Positions 42,520-49,138 of a DNA stretch of 49,138 nt are shown piece by piece. This stretch comes from an uncultured Bacteroidales bacterium (GTDB lineage Bacteria > Bacteroidota > Bacteroidia > Bacteroidales > Bacteroidaceae). Numbering within the stretch: position 1 is the stretch's first letter; each line of letters begins with the position of its first letter. A model generated the notes under the pieces. It saw only the letters and a program-made list of their open reading frames with translations. It had not been told where the DNA came from and made no database searches. The stretch spans positions 1 to 49,138 of the forward strand of contig CAMYYY010000017.1 of assembly GCA_947303715.1 (NCBI GenBank), written 5' to 3'. Made by a program: the position numbers and the translations under genes.

Positions 42520-45500
42520 ATGTTTAACTCAAATCAAGTTTTTATGAAAGGAAAATTGATGACGTTACTGGCCTGCTTCCTTATGGTGGCAGGTGTGATG
42601 ACGGCTCAGACCCAGAAAGTCACTGGCGTTGTTGTCAGTGGCTCGGACGAAGAGCCAGTAGTCGGTGCATCGGTGGCCGTTAGAGGTGTCGCAACCCTCG
42701 GCGCAATCACCGATATCGACGGTAAGTTTGAAATCTCCGGCATTCCTGCTTCTGCTCGTACGCTGGTGGTTTCCTATGTGGGTATGGCCACTACCGAAGT
42801 GACCATCCGTCCCTACGTGAAAGTCACTCTTGTTGAGGACGCTGAAGTTCTCGAGGACGTTTTGGTTATCGCCTACGGTACGGCAAAGAAGGAATCCTTC
42901 ACGGGTTCTGCCGCTACGGTTAGCACGAAGAAGCTTGCCAGCCGTCCTGTGTCGAACGTGTCCAAGGCTCTTGACAGCCAGGTTGCTGGTATCCAGACCA
43001 CCTCTGGTGGTGGCCAGCCTGGTGAAGGTGCCGCTGTCCGCGTCCGTGGTTTCGGCTCCATCAACGCCAGCAGCTCACCGCTGTATGTTGTCGATGGCAT
43101 CCCCTACGACGGCAACCTCGCTGCTATCAACCCCAACGACATTGAGAACATGACCGTCCTGAAGGACGCTTCTGCCGGTGCCCTCTACGGTGCCCGCGGT
43201 GCCAACGGTGTCATCATCATCACCACCAAGAAAGGTACCGAGAAGTCGAACGTCAACTTCAAGGCATCATGGGGTATGTCCAACCGCGCCCTCAAGCGCT
43301 ACAACACCGTTGACCAGAAGGAGTATGTCGAACTGATGTACGAAGCCCTTCGTAACGGCTATGTCTTCGACGGCGGATACTCATGGGACGAAGCTAGCAC
43401 CATGTCTATGAACGCCCTCTCCGGCCAGCTCGGCGGTGCTATCTATAACCCCTTCAAGAACTACACATGGGCAACCGTCATCGATCCTGCCACGGGCAAG
43501 GTTCACGACGATGCAGTCTCGGCTTACGACGAGAACTGGATGGATGCCCTTGAGCAGAAGAACGCTCTCCGTCAGGAATATCAGATGACTGTCACTGGCG
43601 GTAGCAAGAACACCAAGTCCCTGCTCTCCCTCGGCTATCTCGATGAAAACGGTGTCCTGCTCACCACAGGATTCCAGCGCTACAGCGGCCGTCTGAATGT
43701 GGACAACCAGGCTAAGGATTGGTTCAAAACCGGCCTCAACGCCTCTTTCAGCCACACCAACCAGAACTACAGCGACTACGACGGCTCATCGTTGAGCAAC
43801 GTCTGGTACACCGCCCAGTTCCTCGCCCCCATCTATCCCGTCTATGTCAAGGACGCTGACGGCAAGGATGTGCTGGACGAAATGGGTGAGAAGCAGCTCG
43901 ACTACGGCAAGAGCCGTCCTCAGATGGGCAACTTCAACTGTATCGGTACGCTGATTGACGATAAGTTCTACAACAAGCGCGACAACTTCAGCGGCCGTTC
44001 CTACATCACCCTCGGTTCCGACAAGGCTTCCGCAGGATGGGCTCAGGGCCTGAAGTTCACCGTCAACTTCGGTGTGGACTACCTCAACCGCAACCAGATG
44101 TACTACTACAATATGTATCATGGCAACTTCAGCAGCTACGGCGGTATCCTCGAGAAATTCAACTACCGCACGTTCAGCTACACGTTCAACCAGTTGCTTA
44201 CCTACAACCGCACCTTCAATGGCCACAACTTCGACATCTTGGCCGGTCATGAGTTCTACAACATGAAGTACAATGTCCTCTACGGCGAGAAGAGCGGTTT
44301 GGTCGATGGTATCTATGAACTTGAGCCTGCCACCACGGTTCAGGGCACGGGTTCCTACGAGCACAACTATCGCATCGAGTCTTGGCTGTCTCGTTTCAAT
44401 TATAACTATAAGGAGAAGTACTACGCTTCCTTCAGCTACCGTACCGACGGTTCCTCACGTTTCTACAAGGACAACCGTTGGGGTCAGTTCTGGTCGGTCG
44501 GCCTCAACTGGCGTATCTCTCAGGAAGCTTTCCTGAAGGACGTTGACTGGGTGAACAACCTTGCCCTTCGCGCCAGCTACGGTAGCCAGGGTAACGACGA
44601 CCTCGGCAGCTACTATGCATGGCAGAGCTTCTACGACATGACCTATCCCAACGCCAGCAACTCCGGTGCTATTGTCTCCTCTCTGGAGAACAAGGAGGTC
44701 AGTTGGGAGAAGAACGCCAACCTCAACATCGGCTTCGACGCTCGTCTCTTCAACCGCTTAGACCTCAGTGTTGAGTACTACAACAAGCAGACCACTGACC
44801 TGCTCCTTGAGTTCCCGATGGCAATGTCAACCGGTTTCACCGGCTACAACGCCAACATCGGTCAGGTGGAGAACAAGGGTGTTGAGTTCACTCTCGGTGC
44901 TCAGATTGTTGATGCCAGCAACTTCAAGTGGCGTGCCACCATCCTCGGCTCCGTGCTGAAGAACAAGGTGATTCAGCTGACCAAGACTGGCGAAGGAAAA
45001 GACAAGGAAGAGATCCTCAGCGGCATCCGCACCATCCGCCCGGGCTTCGAGATCAATACGTTCTATCTCGCCAAGTCCGCTGGTGTCGATCCCGCCACTG
45101 GTAAGCAGCTCTACACCGTTTATGAAGACGGTGGCTACTTCACCGCTGACAACCAGACCACTCCTATGATTGACGAGCCCGTGCTCGACGATAACGGCGC
45201 GCAGAAGATGGATGCCAATGGCAACCCGATGACTAAGGCCCGCGAAGCCAAGGTGTATATCACCGACGACTACAGCTACGCTCAGGCTCACCGCTGGTAC
45301 ATGGGCAGCCGTATTCCTAAGCTCAACGGCGCTATCAACTTCGACTTCGAGTTCTTCAAGAGCTTCGACCTCAGCATCAACACCGCCTACTCCCTCGGTG
45401 GCAAGATCTACGAGAGCAACTACCGCGGACTCATGGAGATTCAGTATGCAGGTAACAACTTCAGCAAGGATGTCCTCCGTCGTTGGCAGAAGCCCGGCGA

Positions 45501-45792
45501 TGTCACCGACGTTCCCCGCGTAGAGCTCAACGGCACCTACGCCAACAACGACCGTTACCTGATTGACGCCTCCTATCTGTCCATCAAGAACATCACCTTC
45601 GGCTACACGCTGCCCGTACGCCTCGCCCGCAAGGCCGGCATGCAGTCAGCCCGTATCTTCGCTACGGCCGACAACCTCTATCTGTTCTCTCACCTCGACG
45701 GTATGGATCCCCAGTACAACTTCTCTGGTGGTACGGACTACACCTATTCGCCCAACAAGACCGTTGCCTTCGGTGTGGACATCAATTTCTAA
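42520..45792 (+). CDS. SusC/RagA-family TonB-dependent outer-membrane transporter
   Basis: A 1090-residue outer-membrane protein. Signal peptide ends near VMTAQT; an alternative start at Met 9 (42544) gives a more usual signal. A carboxypeptidase-like beta domain covers about 33-105 (VTGVVVSGSDEEPVVGASV), then the TonB plug (about 120-240) with VRVRGFGSINASSSPLYVVDG and NDIENMTVLKDASAGALYGARG, then the barrel. SusC proteins import glycans or peptides bound by SusD. The ligand cannot be told. It is followed by susD 22 bases later. Confidence 0.95.
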   Translation: MFNSNQVFMKGKLMTLLACFLMVAGVMTAQTQKVTGVVVSGSDEEPVVGASVAVRGVATLGAITDIDGKFEISGIPASARTLVVSYVGMATTEVTIRPYVKVTLVEDAEVLEDVLVIAYGTAKKESFTGSAATVSTKKLASRPVSNVSKALDSQVAGIQTTSGGGQPGEGAAVRVRGFGSINASSSPLYVVDGIPYDGNLAAINPNDIENMTVLKDASAGALYGARGANGVIIITTKKGTEKSNVNFKASWGMSNRALKRYNTVDQKEYVELMYEALRNGYVFDGGYSWDEASTMSMNALSGQLGGAIYNPFKNYTWATVIDPATGKVHDDAVSAYDENWMDALEQKNALRQEYQMTVTGGSKNTKSLLSLGYLDENGVLLTTGFQRYSGRLNVDNQAKDWFKTGLNASFSHTNQNYSDYDGSSLSNVWYTAQFLAPIYPVYVKDADGKDVLDEMGEKQLDYGKSRPQMGNFNCIGTLIDDKFYNKRDNFSGRSYITLGSDKASAGWAQGLKFTVNFGVDYLNRNQMYYYNMYHGNFSSYGGILEKFNYRTFSYTFNQLLTYNRTFNGHNFDILAGHEFYNMKYNVLYGEKSGLVDGIYELEPATTVQGTGSYEHNYRIESWLSRFNYNYKEKYYASFSYRTDGSSRFYKDNRWGQFWSVGLNWRISQEAFLKDVDWVNNLALRASYGSQGNDDLGSYYAWQSFYDMTYPNASNSGAIVSSLENKEVSWEKNANLNIGFDARLFNRLDLSVEYYNKQTTDLLLEFPMAMSTGFTGYNANIGQVENKGVEFTLGAQIVDASNFKWRATILGSVLKNKVIQLTKTGEGKDKEEILSGIRTIRPGFEINTFYLAKSAGVDPATGKQLYTVYEDGGYFTADNQTTPMIDEPVLDDNGAQKMDANGNPMTKAREAKVYITDDYSYAQAHRWYMGSRIPKLNGAINFDFEFFKSFDLSINTAYSLGGKIYESNYRGLMEIQYAGNNFSKDVLRRWQKPGDVTDVPRVELNGTYANNDRYLIDASYLSIKNITFGYTLPVRLARKAGMQSARIFATADNLYLFSHLDGMDPQYNFSGGTDYTYSPNKTVAFGVDINF

Positions 45793-45813
45793 AACAGAAA
45801 ATAACCTACGAAT

Positions 45814-47466
45814 ATGAAAAAGCATTTAGTTTATATCCTGACCGCTGCTATGGCCATGGGTTTTGCCTCTTGCAGCGACGAATTGCTTGAAACCAATCCG
45901 ACCGACAAGGTGTCCGGCGCCGGTCTGTTCGATAACGCTACGGCCGCCCTCGTACCCCTGAACGGTATCTACCGTATGATGTACACGCAGGGCTGGTCCA
46001 CTACGGGTAACACGCAGCAGTGCGACGGCCTCACCGCCTGGAACCTCTGCGCTGAAGTCATGGGCGACGACTGCGTCATGGCAAACACCGGTAACGGCTG
46101 GTACTGGTACGACTGCATCTATAATGTCAAGAGCCGCTTCACCAGCGGTGCATGGCGTTCCTACGACCTTTGGAACGGCTACTACAAACTTATCGCCAAC
46201 GCCAACTACATCATCGACGCTGAGGAGACGATGGGTGGCACGCCCTCCGAAATCAACTACGTCATCGGCCAGGCCTATGCTATCCGCGCCTACTGCTACT
46301 ACATGCTGGCCAACTACTTCTCACGTCCTTACAACGAGAAAGATGCCGACCGTCTTCGCGAGAAGTGCGTTCCCATCTACACGAAGCCCAGCGCTGCCGG
46401 TACCGAGGGTCAGCCCCGTGCCAGCATTGCTGCCGTCTATGCTCAGATCAAGAGCGACATCGACAAGGCTGTCACCCTGCTGAAGGATGCTCATAACCAG
46501 AGCCACAAGACACACATCGACTACCGCGTTGCCAACGGCATCAAGTCGCGAATCTATCTCACCATGCATGACTATCAGGGTGCTCTTGAGGCTGCCCGCG
46601 CTGCTCAGACAGGTTACACCATCGCTACTGCCAGCGAGTGCCTCGCCGGTTTCAACAACGTGAAGCAGGGCGACGTCATGTGGGGTGCTGAGGTCATCAC
46701 CGACCAGACTCCCGGTTGGGGTCCCATCCTCTACCACATGGACGGCATCTCCATGTACGTCCTCGACGGTACGCAGAACTACGGCTATGCTGCTCCCAAG
46801 TGCCTGAACGCCGATCTCTACGCCAAGCTGGGTGCAGGCGACGTCCGTCGCGGCTGGTGGCTTACCACCGACGAGCTGAAGAGCCGTTTCGATATTGAAT
46901 TCGAAGACTACACGGCCAACCTCATGCAGTACAAGTTCCGCTTCTCCGACGCTTCACAGAGCCTTGGCGACAAGATGTGGATGCGCGTGGAAGAGATGTA
47001 CCTCACCGAGGCTGAGTGCCTTTGCCGCCTTGGCGACGAGGCCGGTGCCAAGAGCGTGCTGAACAAACTTATCCAGACGCGTGACGCTGCTTACGATTGC
47101 TCCGCCAAGTCGGGTCAGGCCCTCGGTGCCCTCACCTCCGACTACACCGGCTCGCTGCTCGATGAAATCCTCGTCCAGCGCCGTATTGAGCTCTGGGGCG
47201 AGTATGGCCGTCTGGTGGATATCCGCCGTCTCGGACAGGGCTTCAAGCGTACCGAAGCTCAGGGCTACCCCACCAATGCCCTGCTGAACAACTGCGACGT
47301 CAACGACCCCAACACCTGGGCTTGGGTGCTCACCATCCCCCAGAAGGAGTTCGATGGCAACGACAACATGGAATTGGCTGTCGATCAGAACTTTGCCGGA
47401 CTGAAAGGCCAGCCTGAAGGCGAAGCGCTGAAGAACATCTACGTATCCGATTCTCAGCAGCAGTAA
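45814..47466 (+). CDS. SusD/RagB-family nutrient-binding lipoprotein
   Basis: A 550-residue surface lipoprotein (lipobox FASC, Cys about 20). Typical SusD features: LLETNPTDKVSGAGLFDNATAA at the N-terminus, TPR-like helices (YVIGQAYAIRAYCYYMLANYFSRPY near 145-170), and the C-terminal RIELWGEYGRLVDIRRLGQG. It caps the SusC barrel and binds the ligand. Confidence 0.95.
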   Translation: MKKHLVYILTAAMAMGFASCSDELLETNPTDKVSGAGLFDNATAALVPLNGIYRMMYTQGWSTTGNTQQCDGLTAWNLCAEVMGDDCVMANTGNGWYWYDCIYNVKSRFTSGAWRSYDLWNGYYKLIANANYIIDAEETMGGTPSEINYVIGQAYAIRAYCYYMLANYFSRPYNEKDADRLREKCVPIYTKPSAAGTEGQPRASIAAVYAQIKSDIDKAVTLLKDAHNQSHKTHIDYRVANGIKSRIYLTMHDYQGALEAARAAQTGYTIATASECLAGFNNVKQGDVMWGAEVITDQTPGWGPILYHMDGISMYVLDGTQNYGYAAPKCLNADLYAKLGAGDVRRGWWLTTDELKSRFDIEFEDYTANLMQYKFRFSDASQSLGDKMWMRVEEMYLTEAECLCRLGDEAGAKSVLNKLIQTRDAAYDCSAKSGQALGALTSDYTGSLLDEILVQRRIELWGEYGRLVDIRRLGQGFKRTEAQGYPTNALLNNCDVNDPNTWAWVLTIPQKEFDGNDNMELAVDQNFAGLKGQPEGEALKNIYVSDSQQQ

Positions 47467-47488
47467 TTCACTTTAAACGTACACGAAT

Positions 47489-49006
47489 ATGAAAAAGATA
47501 ACGAAATTATTTGCTATTATGGCAGGCGTGGCTGCCTTCACCCTGGTGTCGTGCGACGACGGTAACGAAGGTGCCATCTACAACATGCCTGCAGAAGAAC
47601 AGGGATACTCCTTCCTGACTGAGAGCGCTGGTGCCAGCTATGGCCCCGCCTATACCGAAAAGACCTATTCCTTTAAGATGGCCCGTAACTTCGCTGGCGA
47701 AGCTGAGACTCTTGCCCTCACTTGCGAAGGCGCCAATCCTCTGTTCACGGTTCCCACCTCTGTTGAGTTCAAGGCTGGCGAAACCCTGGCTGACGTTACC
47801 ATCGGCATCGCAGGCATGGAGACTGGTAAGTCCTACAGCTTTACCCTTGGCATTGACTCCGCAAAGGTTTCATCCCTTGGCGAAACGAAAGGCATTGCCA
47901 AGACAGAGCTTACCTTTGCCGTGGATTATTCATGGACCAAGATAGGTGTTTGCGAAGTATCTGACGACTGGTCAAGTGCTACGGTTGAAATCGACCTTGA
48001 GTATGCCCCTGAGTACGAGAGCGCAGACGTCATCCTCTGCCGCTTCGCCAACATGGAATATTTGCTGGAACCCAATGTAGCCGTTCCTGGCTATCACTTC
48101 CAGTTCTTCCTTGCCAAGGGCACTTATGACCCCGTCGGCACGGCAGCCACCGTCCAGGCCATGGGCGAGTCCGACAGCAGCTACGGCAACTTCTATTGGA
48201 TTTACAGCCCCGCCTCTGGTCACACCTTTACCCGTGAGTACAATGTCTACGCCCTCTCCGGCTACGTTGGCTACGACAGCTTTGGCTCGTCCATTTCGGC
48301 TGGCTGGTACTACAACCTGGAGTTCACATGGACGGAAGGCTGGACAGGCGATCTTCCTGAAGAAGGAGGAGATGATGAAGAACCCGAAGAAGAGGCTGGT
48401 AACGGCTTCGGTGCCATCGTCGCCGGTGGTACGGCTGACGACTATGTAGGCACCTACACCGCCACGTTCATCAACGACGGCAAGAAGGAAGGTTCCGCAG
48501 AAGTCACCCTCACCAAGGTGAACGACAACACCGTCAGCATGACAGGTTTGTTCGGCTCCAAGTACGAATTCGAGGATGCGGGTCTCGTGCTTGACATCTT
48601 CGGCGGACTGCTTTACGTCCAGCCTGGCCAGGTGATTGGCAAGAACAAGTATGCCGATGAGGTCTATGCCTTTACCTACAGCAGCGAAACGGGTTACTAC
48701 TACGATGAGGCTATGCTCGTTGGCGGCTTCAAGGAAAATGGCGACATCCAGTTTGTCAACTACTCCTACAACGGGGAAGATGTTGTCGATGGTATCATCA
48801 ACCTCTTCGAAGCCATGGGAGACGACGAACAGATGCATACCTATCTTGGTGCCGACTACATCCCCTGCAACATCGTGCTGACGCCTGCTGAGCAGTCTGA
48901 GGCTCCCGCTAAGAGCATCAAGACTGTTGCTCAGTCGCTGGAGGAGGCCCGCTCGTTCTTCAACGTCAAGGGCAGCCACATCATGGGCAACATCCGCATC
49001 AAGTAA
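47489..49006 (+). CDS. Third PUL lipoprotein, probable surface glycan-binding protein
   Basis: A 505-residue lipoprotein (lipobox LVSC, Cys about 22). Residues of about 30-140 look like an Ig/Calx-beta-like domain (VPTSVEFKAGETLADVTIGIAG). An acidic linker EEGGDDEEPEEEAGNG lies near 290-305. The C-terminal half repeats a beta-rich pattern (DDYVGTYTATFINDGKK). The place directly after susD is that of SusE/F or other surface glycan-binding proteins; no family is recognised with certainty. No glycoside hydrolase or peptidase of the locus falls in the window. Confidence 0.6.
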   Translation: MKKITKLFAIMAGVAAFTLVSCDDGNEGAIYNMPAEEQGYSFLTESAGASYGPAYTEKTYSFKMARNFAGEAETLALTCEGANPLFTVPTSVEFKAGETLADVTIGIAGMETGKSYSFTLGIDSAKVSSLGETKGIAKTELTFAVDYSWTKIGVCEVSDDWSSATVEIDLEYAPEYESADVILCRFANMEYLLEPNVAVPGYHFQFFLAKGTYDPVGTAATVQAMGESDSSYGNFYWIYSPASGHTFTREYNVYALSGYVGYDSFGSSISAGWYYNLEFTWTEGWTGDLPEEGGDDEEPEEEAGNGFGAIVAGGTADDYVGTYTATFINDGKKEGSAEVTLTKVNDNTVSMTGLFGSKYEFEDAGLVLDIFGGLLYVQPGQVIGKNKYADEVYAFTYSSETGYYYDEAMLVGGFKENGDIQFVNYSYNGEDVVDGIINLFEAMGDDEQMHTYLGADYIPCNIVLTPAEQSEAPAKSIKTVAQSLEEARSFFNVKGSHIMGNIRIK

Positions 49007-49042
49007 AAACTCCTAAGGGTTTTCTACCCTACATTTTTCCAC

Positions 49043-49070
49043 GAGGGGCGCGCCACAAGGCACGCCCCTC
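49043..49070 (+). terminator. GC-rich hairpin after the susCD operon
   Basis: GAGGGGCG (49043-49050) pairs with CGCCCCTC (49063-49070), 36 bases after the stop codon. The following GCTTCTATTCC is only a weak T-tract. Confidence 0.6.
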
Positions 49071-49093
49071 GCTTCTATTCCACAACGCATTCT

Positions 49094-49138
49094 ATGTTTA
49101 AATCCAAGAAAAAAAACGATATTTTTCAGTTGTACGCC
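49094..49138 (+). CDS. Start of a gene cut by the window edge
   Basis: An ATG at 49094 opens a frame MFKSKKKNDIFQLYA that runs off the end. Fifteen basic-rich codons without a stop; the family cannot be identified. It lies 24 bases after the hairpin that closes the susCD operon. Confidence 0.35.
   Translation, partial: MFKSKKKNDIFQLYA

Overview
The window comes from the chromosome of a member of Bacteroidales, most likely a Prevotella-like organism. The evidence is the phylum-specific promoter form (TTTG, 19-20 bases, TAnnTTTG, seen nine times or more), a SusC/SusD pair, BspA-type leucine-rich repeat proteins, type-B ribosomal protein L31, PUR-alpha-like DUF3276 and DUF3256 proteins, a thioester-less alpha-2-macroglobulin, and spacers filled with low-complexity repeats. 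No tRNA, rRNA, insertion sequence, integrase or CRISPR array was seen.

Layout. 0-7.3 kb: a TlpA-like thioredoxin lipoprotein, then a minus-strand operon of two DUF1080 (3-keto-glycoside hydrolase-like) proteins around a secreted Gfo/Idh/MocA oxidoreductase, probably an oxidative glycoside-cleavage set. 7.4-11.8 kb: DUF3276 protein, the rplY-pth-S4 translation cluster, an 850-base gene-free repeat region, rpmE (type B) and a secreted nuclease. 11.9-13.3 kb: a promoter-to-terminator small RNA candidate and a LOG-family protein. 13.4-17.1 kb: accessory island 1. 17.2-23.1 kb: minus-strand operon cca - nucleoside MFS - rsmE - truA - EamA - DUF3256. 23.6-28.3 kb: plus-strand operon M23/LysM peptidase - DUF1599 - DoxX - tpiA - SPOR - folE. 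28.5-33.5 kb: a DUF4143 ATPase and accessory island 2. 34.1-42.2 kb: ruvB, a giant alpha-2-macroglobulin-like protein and a flippase. 42.5-49.0 kb: SusC, SusD and a third lipoprotein, with another gene starting at the right edge.

The most interesting object is the pair of accessory islands. They are homologous, face each other and lie about 18 kb apart. Each has, in the same order: an ATAATTCG-rich block; an array of 8-10 base iterons whose sequence differs between islands (GTGTAGAT against GGTAAGTGT); a conserved block of about 110 bases; a promoter; a roughly 319-nt structured RNA, about nine-tenths identical by eye between copies and ending in a stem plus T-tract; a short AT-rich effector-like gene (a putative AbiC-type abortive-infection protein in one, an unknown 93-residue protein in the other); and a secreted BspA-like protein. 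Two-base length changes and matched stem changes argue that the RNA is non-coding and folded. A third iteron array of another sequence (AAGGTTAC) flanks a pure-AT core near 10 kb. I do not recognise this arrangement as a described system.

A second theme is dispersed intergenic repeats: promoter cassettes whose normally free spacer is itself conserved (TTTTCGCTCGGCTCAC), small hairpins with changing but always paired stems, and 21-base tandem units shared by two distant spacers. One promoter cassette appears to have been inserted into the leader of the first structured RNA, replacing a decayed promoter.
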